DNA of 64,000 nucleotides from Endomychus coccineus (GCA_958510875.1 OY294067.1:145394940-145458939), one strand, 5' to 3'; shown: positions 1 to 10,804, counted from the first letter of the stretch. Numbers and translations are program-made. Notes: generated from the sequence alone by a model not told the origin.

Positions 1-430
1 TTTTTGATTAAATTTGTAAATTTTGATTCTGATAGATCTATATATTTTAAATATCGTAGTGCTAATTCTTGTTCCATTTTAATTATGTCGATTATTATTT
101 CCATATTAATTTGAGTTGGATATTCGAGACCACAGGGATAATAACTAAGTTCCTCTTTTATCAAATTGTATATTAGGATAATCTATGATTCTTGGACTGA
201 AATCTATAAATTTTGCGTTGCGTTTCTATGGATGAATATGCTAACTTTATCTCTAATTGAAACTTCCAAAATGTCAAATTCAATAGAATGGAGCTTGTGA
301 GTTAATCCAGAATCTTCAGATGTAATGCAGTATGATATTTCCTTTCTATTAGTACGATCGGTTTCCATCTTTCATTCAAATCTTCTCCGCTACTGACACT
401 GTCTTTTTGGATACAATGAACTTTAATCTC
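1..430 (-). pseudogene. Possible decayed coding sequence at left edge
   Basis: I do not recognise the product. Read on the minus strand, two stretches look protein-like rather than random. One, roughly 375 down to 215, reads through segments such as HKLHSIEFDILEVSIRDKV. A second, roughly 185 to the window edge, contains PCGLEYPTQINMEIIIDII and stays open to base 1. Stops separate them and one apparent frameshift lies near 375. They could be exons of a host gene continuing to the left or a decayed retroelement. No catalytic motif is visible. The rest of bases 430-640 shows nothing I can identify. Confidence 0.25.
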
Positions 431-639
431 GACATGCTATTGATGTATGTCGGATTGGTAGTGGAAGTTTTTTAAAACTCTCTCGATGGAACCAAATATT
501 CTGAGTTATCACTCCGTTCCAATCTCAACTAAAAGTATTATATCAGTGGTTCCAGACACATACACGTTCCACATGTAGCCTTAAGCCGTTGTAGACTAAT
601 CGGTGTTATGAATGGTACCCTTACTCGAGTGAATAAAGC

Positions 640-2030
640 AGAAAGAAGGCCAAAGTAAAGGAAAGAAAACGGATGAACCGATTTCGATATTTTTCTCAAT
701 CGATTCAGGAACTCATTTAGAAAAAATTGGACCCTTTTTTTTTCTCCCAGTATGCATTTTAGCATTTCTACAGAGGAAAATGCATCTTTTTGAATGCATT
801 CTCAGGAGATAATATTAAAAATGTTGAAAAAATTTCCAAATACAGCCAAATTTTTTCACTCGCGGGTTTGGAGTCGCTGAACACAATTCCGGTGCCAGAT
901 TTGAACTACAGCGCACCTGAGGCTCAAGACATCCTGGTATTATAGTCGTCTTTATGTAATTCGCAGAAAAACATTCTGCAAAGGAATCAAACCTGATAGG
1001 GAGGCACTTCCGAGCATACGGGTCATGACCAGTCATCTTCATGGACTGTTTCTCAATATGCTCTAGAATGCAATCAAATTCGCATCTCGAGGGTTTTTGG
1101 GGTCGCTGAACACGATTCTGTTGTCACATTTGTACTACGCCGTACCTGGGACTCAGGACATCCTGGTACTATTGTAGCCTCCAGCGAATCCGCAGAAATA
1201 CTTTCTGCAAAGGAATGAAACCTGTTAGGGAGGTTCTCCTTGAGCATATGGGTCATGAGCATGACAGTCAATAGTAACCTGGTGGTCGGGATACCCTGAT
1301 GACCTATTTCATTTACATGGATCGTTTTTTATTATGCTCTGAAATGCAATCAAATTGGTATCTCGGGGGGTTTGGGGTCACTGAATACGATTCCGATGCC
1401 ACATTTGAACTACGACGCACCTGGGGCGCAGGATATCCTGGTGCAATAGTCCATGACAGTCAATAGTGAGCTGATGGTCAAGATACCCTGATGATCCATG
1501 CACCAGATGCTCCGGTGATTGTTCCAAACTCCAGAAAAGTTATCAGCGATCCGAAAAACCCCGGAAAGACGAATTTGGTTTCATTTCAGAGCAAATTATA
1601 AACAATACCAGGAGGAGACCTAGGTGTTCAGGGTATCCTGACCACCAGGTGACTATCGAGTGTCATGGTCGTGACCTGTAAGCACAAGAGAAAATCCCCA
1701 ACAAGTTTCATTCCTTTGCAGGAGGTAGTTCTGCAAATTCCCTGGAGACGACGATAGTACCAGGATAATCTGAGCTCCAGGTGCGTCGTAGTTCAAGGCT
1801 GGAACCGGAATCGTGTACAGCCACCCAAAAAACATTCGAGCGAGAAATTTTGGCTGTATTTGAAAATTTTTTCAACATTTTCAATATATCTCCTAAATAT
1901 GCATTCAAGAAGATGCATTTTCATCTGTAGAGATGCTGAAATGCACATTGGAAGAAAAAATATCAAAATCGGTCGATCCGAGTTATTTTCTACCTTTTCT
2001 GCTTTATTTCCTCGGATAACTCATTGGCGC
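640..2030. mobile_element. Foldback (long inverted repeat) element
   Basis: Bases about 640-1040 and 1610-2030 are diverged inverted copies of each other; for example GAATAAAGCAG near 630-642 matches CTGCTTTATTTC near 2000 in reverse complement, and AGATGCATTTTCATC near 1910 matches the region near 780. Within the left half a unit repeats: a core of the form GGGTTTTTGGGGTCGCTGAA followed by CACGATTCYG occurs near 862, 1086 and 1366, with an inverted copy near 1796-1835. No transposase is present, so this looks non-autonomous. The short ORFs in it are by-products of the repeat. The core resembles the subterminal repeats of the transposon at 7230-11870, suggesting a related family. Confidence 0.6.
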
Positions 2031-2084
2031 AACAAGCTGAGCATTTGCAGAGATAACTGTGAAATTACATACCAGAATTACATC

Positions 2085-2250
2085 CAATTCAAATTACATA
2101 TCTTAATGAAACAATCTTTTCATTCGACGCGTTTCGGCTCTCCTTCTTCAGGATTCTATTTAATGTTTACATTTGAAAGTGAGTTGATTTTACTGAAGTA
2201 CACACTCATCATGACTTTGAAATTCAGAGTCTTTCCATCACATGTTACGT
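2085..2250 (-). mobile_element. PLE family D terminal fragment (diverged, deleted)
   Basis: This is a shortened, diverged copy of the terminal region of the family D PLE at 18371-21354. It shares the hammerhead block at 2119-2158 (CATTCGACGCGTTTCGGCTC) and then jumps to GAGTTGATTTTACTGAAGTA followed by CACACTCATCATG, with the intervening ~300 bp missing. On the minus strand the hammerhead core CCTGAAGAAGG...GCCGAAACGCGTC is recognisable but stem II is weakened. It is probably an old deletion derivative. Confidence 0.6.
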
Positions 2251-2262
2251 AAGTTTGTGTGT

Positions 2263-2317
2263 GGAATGGTGACGTTAGTAAGAATCCTCTTGAGTTTGGA
2301 TGAAAACAAACTGCATA

Positions 2318-2383
<66 letters not shown>

Positions 2384-2438
2384 TATGCAGTTTGTTTTCA
2401 ACCTAACTCAAGAGGATTCTTACTAAGGTCACCATTCC
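2263..2438. repeat. Inverted repeat flanking a (TA)n tract
   Basis: About 58 bp on each side of the TA tract are inverted copies: GGAATGGTGACGTTAGTAAG near 2263 pairs with the complement ending at 2438, and CAAACTGCATAGGATA pairs with TATCCTATGCAGTTTG. Together with the self-complementary TA core the whole 176 bp can form one hairpin or cruciform. Probably the two ends of a mini PLE-type palindrome with a microsatellite centre. Confidence 0.75.
2320..2381. repeat. (TA)n microsatellite
   Basis: Uninterrupted TA dinucleotide run of about 60 bp, centre of the surrounding inverted repeat. Confidence 0.98.
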
Positions 2439-2520
2439 ATATATATATATATTCTTTTATTGATATTTTTGAAACATTTGTAATATTTGTATGTTTTCTT
2501 GGTATATTGGTTCGTATATA

Positions 2521-4649
2521 CAGGGTGTCCTCGAACTGCGTGGCCAAAATGAAACCGAAGATTCTTTGATTCGGAAAAAATTTGATGAGCCTTTTTACTT
2601 CTGCCTCAAGTGTCTTGTTTAGCCGGTAGAGGGCTTCAAAGTTGCAAAAATTTTTTCGGTATAACTTGAGAACGTGATTAAGGACTTTTACACTATTTGA
2701 CGAGTGAGTTACTGTTAATAATAGCCGTTCTTGACAGTGGAGCACAGAGCCTTAGAGACCATAGAAATGGCTCAAACTTGAGGATGTAACAGGAAAAGTG
2801 TCCAGAACTTTTTTGTGGTCAATGTAGTTCACTCTATATTTTTTACGTAGATAGCTTATTTTGTTTGAAAACTTTTTTTAATCGTAGAAAATTTTGATAA
2901 AATCAACGGATTAGATTGAAAAAATTAATTTTTGAGTCTCTGCAATTTTGGCTCCGCACCGCAGAATTCCAAATCGGCAAACATTTGCTAATATCGAGAG
3001 GCGACTTCGCGAAACTGGCAGATTTGAAGCAAATCGCAGAGAAACTGAACGCAGACGGACAAGAAGGACGTCAGAGTTCGAAGAAGAGATACTGGAAGCG
3101 GTTGAAAGTGAACCTAGGATAAGCTCACGACGTTTGGGACTTCGTATTGGAGCCTCAAAATCATTGGTTCATAATGTACTGAAAGAAGAAATGTTGTATC
3201 CCTATCATATTAAAACAGTTCAAGACTTATTGCCCATGGATCCAGGTCATCGGCTAGATTTCTGTCGGTTTATTGTCCAAAGATAAAACGCAAACCCCAA
3301 TTTTGTAAAAGAATTCTGTTCACGGACGAAGCTACTTTCACGAGATGTGGTCTTTTTAACCTCCATAATAAACGTTTCTATGCTGATGAAAATCCTCATG
3401 AAACGGAAGTTACACAATTTCAGAATCAAACTTAAATCAATGTTTGGGTTGGAATTGTGGATAACTTTATTATTGGTCCTACCGTTATACCCGATCGATT
3501 TAACGGGGAGAACCACTTGAACTTTTTGGAAAAAAGGCTACCTGAACTGTTGAAAGACTTGCCCTTACACATTCGTCGTGACCTTTGGTTTATGCATGAT
3601 GGTGCACCTCCTCATTTCACATTAGCTGTGGGGCGACATTTGAATGCGGAATATCCAGATCGCTGGATAGGTAGAGGACACGATGCACCAGTGAACTGGC
3701 CGGCCCGCTCCCCTGATTTGACGCCCTGCGACTTCTTTCTATGGGGCGATTTGAAGTCAAAAATTTATGCAGCTCCAGTAAACACACGAGAGAAAGTGTT
3801 GCAACGAATTGATCATGAAGCGGATTTATTGAAGAATGATCCTGAAGTACTAGCCAGAGTTCAATTCAATTTCTTGAAACGAATTAATTTTTGTATTCAG
3901 GAAAATGGGCAACATTTCGAACAATTGATGCCTTAGCGATTTCCCAAAAGGTTTTGTTATTTCTTTTAATGTAGCATTTGTTTTTCCTAAATAATCACAT
4001 CGTTTCCCCATTTCTATTGTTTTTATTATTCGTGTTTTACCGAGATATTAACCATTTCAGTGTTAGTGAAATTTTGAGCCATAATTTCATAAAATTTGTA
4101 CACAAAGCAAAGTAAAAACTGACAGTTTTGAGAATAAATTCTCCAAATGCCGAAATGACATTAGAAAAGCAGAGGCAACTAAGGTATTTTAATCAAGTAA
4201 AATTGGTAAGCCAAAATTGCAGAGAGTCAAAAATTAATTTTTTCAAGCTAATTCGTTGATTTTATCAAAATTCTCTTGGAGTATAAAAAGTTTTCAAATT
4301 AGATTAGCTATCTACATAAAAAACATAGAGTGAATTACATCGACCACAAAAAAGTTCTGGACACTTTCCCCGTTACATCCTCAAGTTTGAGCCATTTCTA
4401 TGGTCTCTAAGGCTCTGTGCTCCACTCACAAAAACGACTATCATTGACAGTAACTCACCTGCCAAATATTGTAAAAATCCTTCATCACGTTCTCAAGTTA
4501 TACCGAAAAAACAAAATTATTTTTGCAACTTTGAAGCCCTCTATCGGCTAAACAAGACACTTGTTGCAAAAGTAAAAAGGCTCATCAAATTTTTTTCGAA
4601 CCAAAGAATCTTCGGTTTCATTTTGGCCACGCAGTTCGAGGACACCCTG
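2521..4649 (+). mobile_element. mariner/Tc1-superfamily DNA transposon with long TIRs
   Basis: Bounded by CAGGGTGTCCTCGAACTGCG at 2521 and its inverse ending at 4649, each flanked by TA (2519-2520 and 4650-4651), the target duplication of the IS630/Tc1/mariner superfamily. The terminal inverted repeats are unusually long, about 435 bp (2521-2953 and 4212-4649), and diverged from each other. The central region holds a broken transposase. The insertion lies inside the left arm of a PLE, so it is younger than that PLE. Confidence 0.9.
2948..3936 (+). pseudogene. mariner/Tc1-type DDD transposase, frameshifted
   Basis: A cut-and-paste transposase that would bind the TIRs and cut and rejoin DNA in the nucleus. 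The N-terminal part (2948-3286) has a helix-turn-helix-like segment (ISSRRLGLRIGASKSLVHNV). The catalytic part shows the three acidic motifs FTDEATF (near 3340), MHDGAPPH (near 3598) and WPARSPDLTPCDFF (near 3712); the second and third Asp are 38 residues apart. A frameshift near 3280 separates the two parts and a TAA stop lies near 3433, so no full protein is made. About 330 codons span the family's usual length. The first in-frame ATG is uncertain; reading begins inside the TIR. Confidence 0.9.
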
Positions 4650-4651
4650 TA

Positions 4652-5284
4652 TACTGAAAATGAAATAAAAATTCTGTTTGACGATCCGACAATGTTTATT
4701 GTCTTTATCAAAATTGTGAATTAGTGTTTCCATGTAATTTAGAGAAGAACAGATGATTTCGATTAATGAAATGCGTCTGCAGCCGACTTGTGTTTTAAGA
4801 TCCAATTAAAACTGCAGAAAACATTGGATCGGTTGTGTGTGAAAGAGTAATGTATGGCTAATTACAATTTGAAATGGATTGAATTTGATTAAATACAAGA
4901 TATTTTAAGATCTATCATAATCAACTATTCAAGTTTAAGATAATTCTATGGAATTTAACCTCAAAATTGTTACTCATAGTGTCATAGTTAAATAATACTT
5001 TATCTTTTTTAGGTTGAATTTTAGATAGACAAGTGGAAAGTGGCACTTCAAACTAATAAAATTTTGTTAAGTTTGAATTAGGTTATTATAAAGTTTCGAA
5101 TGATTGGAATCTATTTTGTCATTTACAGAATTGTTCTTTTTAATTTGAATAGATTCCAATATCAAACGTTTGTTGTCGTTTAATTCAATATTTAAAATTT
5201 TTGTATTGTTCTAGTCGACTGTATGATTAGTGTCTTTTACATCTTTATTGAGCACAGTTGATGAATTTTTGTTATATTTGTACC
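4652..5284. repeat. Inverted arm of PLE family A (inner part)
   Basis: Reverse-complement copy of 6177 to about 6880, including the end of the GIY-YIG coding region. Continues, after the mariner-type insertion, the segment 2440-2518. Divergence from the right arm is modest, with scattered substitutions and a deletion near 5030. Confidence 0.8.
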
Positions 5285-6398
5285 CACTATGGAATAAAAC
5301 TATATACAAATTTACCTATGAATGAATTCACCGGTAATTTTTTACAGTATAAAGATGATTGTTATAAACAATTAGATGGTTCTGCAATGGGCTCTCCAAT
5401 ATCAAGTATCATAACACAAATAGTAATGGAATTCCTTGAAGAAGAAGTAGTATCTCAACCAAATTATAATATAGCCTTCTTCAAAAGATATGTTGATGAT
5501 TGTATTGCTGCAATCCCTGAAAACAAATGTAATGAATTTTTGAATTCTTTCAATCCCTTCCACCATAACCAATTCACGATCGAATTAGAAAATAATAATG
5601 AAATAAATTTTGTAGATTCAACTTTAGTAAGAAAATCAAATGATAACAAAATTCTAACAAAATGATATACCAAACCTACTTGGCCAGGAAGGTATACTAA
5701 TTTCAATTCTAATATACTAAAAAAATATAGGGAAAATGTTATTATGAATATGATAAATAGAGCTATTCGACTAAGTTCTCCTGAACTGAGAACTACATCT
5801 ATTACAAGAACAAAAGAAATTTTAATAAGAAATGGTTATCCCATTGATTTAGTAAATTCGATAACTGAAGACAAAATTCATGTATTTTATAACTCATCTG
5901 GTGAAATCAATACCGATAATGGGGAATCAAATGATAAGCATTAAATATCACTACCATATATTGATGGTCTTTCAGAAAAAATTTGTAATATAGTGAAACC
6001 TTATGACCTAAATATATGTCATAAGAGTTATTTTAATCAGAAAAGTCTCTTTACAAAATTAAAAAGCAGCGTACCTTTCAAAAAAATAACCCATACTGTT
6101 TATTCCATCCCTTGCAAAGATTCCGAAAAGGTATACATTGGCCAATCTTCACAATACCTCGAAAAAACGTAGAATGGGCACAAATATACTAAAAATTCAT
6201 CAACTGCGCTCAATAAACATGTAAAAGACACTAACCATACATTCGACTACAACAATACAAACATTTTAAATATTGGAACAAACGACAACAAAGGTTTGAT
6301 ATTGGAATCTATTGAAATTAAAAACAACAATTGTGTAAATGACAAAATAGTTTCCAATCTTTCGAAACTTTATAATAATCTAATTCAAACTCAACAAA
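5285..6398 (+). pseudogene. PLE family A reverse transcriptase / GIY-YIG nuclease, broken
   Basis: This is the 3' half of a Penelope-type polyprotein. RT motif B (GSAMGSPISSIITQIVMEF, near 5380) and the catalytic YVDD box (FFKRYVDDC, near 5490) are present. They are followed by a thumb region and a GIY-YIG endonuclease remnant (VYIGQSSQYLEKT near 6130). In-frame stops occur near 5663, 5942 and 6170, so it is inactive. The 5' part of the RT (motif A and upstream) is absent; at 5284/5285 the sequence switches abruptly to the inverted copy of the element's 3' end. RT makes cDNA at a nick and the GIY-YIG domain is thought to cut target DNA. Confidence 0.85.
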
Positions 6399-6906
6399 AT
6401 TTCATTAGTTTGAAGTGCCACTTTCCACTTGTCTATTTAAAATTTAACCTAAAAAAGATAAAGTATTATTTAACTATGACACTATGAGTAACAATTTTGA
6501 GGTTAAATTCCATAGAATTATCTTAAAATTGAATAGTTGATTATGATAGTTCGGGAGTGTTTATCATAGAATAACTAATTCATACAATAATCATAGATAT
6601 TTATAATTGTACAATCTTAAAATATCTTGTATTTAATCAAATTAAATCCATTTCAAATTGTAATTAGCCATACATTATTCTTTCACACACAACCGATCCA
6701 ATGTTTTCTGCAGTTTTAATTGGATCTTAAAACACAAGTCGGCTGCTGACGCATTTCATTAATCGAAATCATCTATTCCTTTCTAAATTACATGGAAACA
6801 CTAATTCACAATTTTGATAAGGACAATAAACATTATCGAAACATCAAACAGAATTTTTATTTCATCTTCAGTATATATACGAACCAATATACCAAGAAAA
6901 CAAACA

Positions 6907-6909
<3 letters not shown>

Positions 6910-6987
<78 letters not shown>
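6910..6987. repeat. (TA)n microsatellite
   Basis: TA run with one TTTA interruption; joins the 3' end of PLE family A to a family B fragment. Confidence 0.97.
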
Positions 6988-7168
6988 GTTCCTTCTTAGG
7001 TTCTCGCGGACGTAATGTGTAGAACTGGATTCTCGGGTATTGATCCGCGTTGTGTGGTTTCGGTCCTCAAAAGGACCAATTTCACGACGTTTCGGCAAAG
7101 TCGCATTTGCCATCTTCAGGTGATTCGACCGTAGAGTCTGGATTTTCCAGATTTCTTTGGTCCAGTTC

Positions 7169-7171
<3 letters not shown>
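6988..7171 (-). mobile_element. PLE family B terminal fragment
   Basis: Nearly identical to segments at 57751-57925 and (inverted) 56980-57142. All begin next to a TA tract with TTCTTAGGTTCTCGC and contain the hammerhead-like block GACGTTTCGGCAAAGTCGC. This copy ends at a shortened hairpin (TCTGGATTTTCCAGA) and then another TA tract. No coding sequence is present, so it is a solo terminal piece. Confidence 0.75.
7082..7123 (-). ncRNA. Hammerhead ribozyme motif, PLE family B
   Basis: On the minus strand: stem I 5' side TCAC, core CTGAAGA, one extra T, stem II GGCAAA/TTTGCC with a TGCGAC loop, GAA, self-complementary stem III ACGT, cleavage-site C, stem I 3' side GTGA. All stems pair. Identical motifs lie at 57008-57049 and 57845-57886. 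Self-cleaving hammerheads are known in PLE terminal repeats; activity of this one is inferred. Confidence 0.7.

Positions 7172-7229
<58 letters not shown>
7172..7229. repeat. (TA)n microsatellite
   Basis: TA run at the left flank of the 4.6-kb DNA transposon. Confidence 0.97.
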
Positions 7230-7231
<2 letters not shown>

Positions 7232-7305
7232 GGCATTATTTGTGAAACCGTCCACCCCCCGCGTACATTTCAATTTTCGACATAGAAGGTCTTAAAAGGA
7301 CTCAA

Positions 7306-8165
7306 AATTTTCCTTGAACTATCTATTTTTCGATGCCGTGTGGTGTTTTTTGAACTATCAGAATGGCGGCCTGAAAATGGCCCATGTATCAGGAGTAGAC
7401 ATAAAAAAATTCACGAATGTCCCAAAAAAATTTGCTAATAAGATGGGAAATTGGCTTCAAACTTATTGCTTAAGAGTTTTTGGGTCACTAATTACGAATC
7501 TGTTATCAAAATTTCAGAATTTCAAAATGGCAGTTACAAAATGGCGACTACAAATTTGAAAATACTTTAAAACTACAGAATTTATCTCAAAATTGTCCTT
7601 GAACTATCTATTTTTTGATGCCGTGTGGTGTTTTCTGGAATTCCAGAATGGCGGCCTAAAAATGGCCAATGTATCAGGAGTAGACATAAAAAAATTCACG
7701 AATTTCCCAAAAAAATTCGCAAATAAGATGGGTAATTGGCTTCAAACTTATTGCTTGAGAGTTTTTGGGTCACTAATTACGAATCTGTTATCGAAATTTC
7801 AGAATTTCGAAATGGCAGTTACAAAATGGCGACTACAAATTTAAAAATACTTGAAAACTACAGAATTTATATAAACATTTTCCTTGAACTATCTATTTTT
7901 TGATGCCATGTGGTGTTTTTTGAAATTCCAGAATGGCGGCCTAAGAATGGCCCATGTATTAGGAGTAGACATATGAAAATTCACGAATTTCCCAAAAAAA
8001 TTGGCAATTAAGATGGTTAATTGGCTTCAAACTTATTGCTTAACAGTTTTTGGGTCACTGATTACGGATCTGTTATCAAAATTTCAGAATTTCAAAATGG
8101 CATTTACAAAATGACGACTTAAAGTATAAAAATACTTGAAAACTACAGAATTTATCTAAAATTAG
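7306..8165 (+). repeat. Three tandem ~285-bp subterminal repeat units (left)
   Basis: Units begin at about 7306, 7592 and 7877 with TTCCTTGAACTATCTATTTT, and contain TGCCGTGTGGTG, AGAATGGCGGCC, TTTTTGGGTCACTAATTACG and AATGGCAGTTACAAAATGGC. The third unit is more diverged. Apparent 80-residue ORFs in them are frames of the repeat, not genes. Downstream 8165-8540 holds TIR remnant (CTCAGGGGTTCTTGGAGTCG) and AT-rich filler with no gene. Confidence 0.9.
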
Positions 8166-8694
8166 TTACTCAGGGGTTCTTGGAGTCGCTGATTATGAAT
8201 CCATTATCAGAGTGAACCAAAATTGAGTGAGAGTATGTTTAGGAAGGAAGGAGGCACCCTTTTTAGGAGGAGGTGGGAGTAAAAAATTGAAAAAAAAATT
8301 TTAAGTGAATAGACAATCATGTCTTAAGATAAAAAGGTAATAATCGAAATCCCAAAATATTTTATCTCTTTCTAGTTATTAAGCTTGGAAAATTGAATTA
8401 TTGACATCAAAATTACGTGTTTACAATAATTTTTTTCAAATAAGTCAAAAAATATTGCATTTAATCACACAAACCATTTGTAACACAAACGATGTAGCTT
8501 TAAGATAAATCCTAAAATAACAGAAATTTTGCCGCCGGCAATAGCATTACTCAATGTGCACCACGAAGAGGTTGCGCGATCGGACCTTGCACATCATTTT
8601 GCCCTTAAAAAGGCAGTTTCTTCTTTGCAGTTTCGAAAGCGAATAACGTTCCACCTGAACTTTGCTCCGACATACTGTAATTGATTGTGTAAGT

Positions 8695-10710
8695 TCAATT
8701 GGGAATCCAAACCATTTCAGTAGGATCATTTGAATACCTTTTGATCAACAGTTTATCGCTAGTTTCAACAATAATCGCATGGTTTTTCAGTATTTGGGGT
8801 ACAGGTTGAGCCTTTCCAAATCTTTTGTCCAATTTTCTTCTCATCTTGTCATGGTACACTTTATTAAAGTACCAAATCTTCATATTTTTAAAATGTTTTT
8901 CTGCCCACTTAAAAAGAACTGTTGGAGTCAATAATGCATTTTCTGGTTTCACGATGAGACTTTCTTTATAAGTCTCTTTTTTGAACGTAGCACCAATACC
9001 ATAATAAGTACTTTTTCCATGAGCAGTTGCACTGAAATGCCATTCAGCAATAATATCAAAATCCTTCTTATGTTCGATAAGATTGGAAATTTGATACATG
9101 TTTTTAAAGTGCTGCTTTGCTCCGACTGTCATGTGAATTATTTTGGAAAGATTCTTCACGTATTTCTTGATTTCCGGAATCAATAATGTTTGCACCGAGA
9201 AAACAGCTGCAGTATCGTGTTTTAAACTTTCTGTTGAAAATACATTTGTTTTATGCATCAGATCACCATTCTCTCTATAATAGTAAATTACAGGAAAAAC
9301 AGTACATTGGTCATTGTTAAAGTGAAATGCTTGTGAGGTATCTTGACATACGTAAGCATAATTTTCTGAAAATTCAAACATTACAATTGCTTCGCCGTCT
9401 TTTAAATTCTTTTTTTTCTCTGTGATGAAATCTGTTTGTTGTTTGGCGATGAAAGAGTGAGGTTTCAAAATTTCTAATTTACGACATAGTTCATTTACAA
9501 ATTCATCAATATTAATTTTCTGGTTCACCAGCGTTGACCGATCAGTTGAAGTTCACATACAACATTGTACGTGAGAAATTGATGAATCCTCTAAAAGTTT
9601 AAATGAGTCTTCGGAAAACTTGGTTGTCTCAGGACATTTCTGACATTTATCAAGATAGCAATCAGGGCCAGGATTTTCACAAGTGATTTGACTTAAGCAA
9701 TCTTTATAGTTTGCAATCAGCATGACCGTATCCTCAGTAAGTGTTCCAATATTAATTGCATCCAACATAAGCTTCACATTTTGATGGATTGTACACACAC
9801 AAACAGAGTGTGTACCTGAAGCTCCTGGAAGTATGCAATATTTTGGTCTAAGCTGAGCAAATTTGTTATAGCTAATTGTTAATTCTGGCTCAGCTTCTTT
9901 AAATGAAACATATAATTCTTTTAGACTTAATAATATTACACGTTCTTGCATTAATATTCGCTCACCGTCAACCCTCAACGAAACGGTATCCTTCATTCCT
10001 GGCATTACTCTACTATTCTTGTCATTGGTATAGAATTTAATGACTTTATCAACAGTAGCTTTGGGCAAAATTTTTCCTTGTTTTGCAGTTGTCTCCGCTA
10101 ATAACCCGAAATTGGCCTTCAGTTCCTTAGATTTCTTTGCCAAGAATCTGGATGCACCAAATTCTTTCGCTACTTTCCTTACACTCCATGATGATGGCGC
10201 AATAGTCAAAATTCGTACTCTTAATGAGTCCGTACGCTTGAGGCTAGAAAATTTCATTTTTAGTTCATTAAACATTTCTTCCAGTTCAATTTCTCTGGGT
10301 GATTTATTTTCATTACTACTAGCTGGTAAGTTTTCTGGATGATCAATATCCATTTCCGATGATATTTCGTGACTTTCCACAGTTTGATTATCTGCAAAAC
10401 TATGATCAGTATCCATGTCCGATGATATTTCGTGATAATGCATGTTTGTATTATCCACAGCACCATTTCCATCTGCCGTCTCAACGGCATTTGCAAAGTC
10501 TGACTTCCATCTTTTCGTACAGGCATAACAAACTTTAGAATTATATGGCAACCCAGGAAAATTGTCAGATATATCTTTTGGAATAGTTCGTAGACCTTTA
10601 CCCATGTGACCTTTCTCACCTGGTTTTCTGAATAAATTAACGCATCTATCCGACCGATAAATATTTTCCATCTTCTTGGCAGTACAAAAATAATTTTGAC
10701 AAAGAATCAT
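8695..10710 (-). pseudogene. Transposase-like gene of the 4.6-kb transposon, stop-interrupted
   Basis: This reads as one frame of about 670 codons from about 10710 down to 8695, broken by a single TGA at about 9553-9555. The first half has a Cys-rich N-terminus (CYACTKRW near residue 62), an acidic Ser-rich linker, and a CVCTIHQNVKLMLDA segment with a Cys cluster (CYLDKCQKCPETTKF). The second half has EFSENYAYVCQDTSQAFHF and AEWHFSATAHGKSTYYGIGA. In homologues I recall from arthropods and cnidarians, that last motif reads like HGKG..DGIGGT and is preceded by a SDG motif; here the equivalent of SDG reads TVG, so an acidic residue is missing. Likely an inactive transposase; superfamily uncertain. 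A short frame at 8547-8729 overlaps the 3' end and may be a decayed C-terminus. Confidence 0.65.
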
Positions 10711-10804
10711 TCAGATTCAACATGATACTTTTAACAAAGATTTCTTCTCATCAAAACTTCATTTCTGGCAATAGACTACTTTTGACGTTTACCAACTAGA
10801 TACA

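Larger units (their letters stand above)
2440..6905 (+). mobile_element. Penelope-like element, family A, interrupted by a mariner-type element
   Basis: The element has an RT/GIY-YIG body (5285-6398) in + orientation with its 3' end at about 6905 next to a TA tract. Its left side (2440-2518 plus 4652-5284) is an inverted copy of its own 3' end (6177-6905). The two parts of this left arm are separated by a DNA transposon inserted at a TA. The match GTATATTGGTTCGTATATA near 2502 with its complement near 6870, continued at 4652 with CTGAAAATGAAATAAAAATT, shows this. An inverted 3'-end copy at the 5' end is a known PLE arrangement. I found no hammerhead core in this family. Confidence 0.8.

Noticed and set aside
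815..1271. Similar short ORFs in the foldback element
   Set aside because: By-products of the repeated unit with no start conservation.
4652..6905. Search for a hammerhead in PLE family A
   Set aside because: No CUGANGA with a downstream GAAA at proper distance in either arm.
7314..7844. Repeated ~80-codon ORFs (and inverted ones at 11260-11858)
   Set aside because: Frames of the ~285-bp subterminal tandem repeat; no domain, and the copies break at random.
7306..8165. Tandem units considered as a CRISPR-like array or satellite
   Set aside because: Units are contiguous without spacers, only 2-3 copies, and lie at transposon ends.
10040..10342. 100-codon plus-strand ORF
   Set aside because: Antisense to the transposase-like gene.
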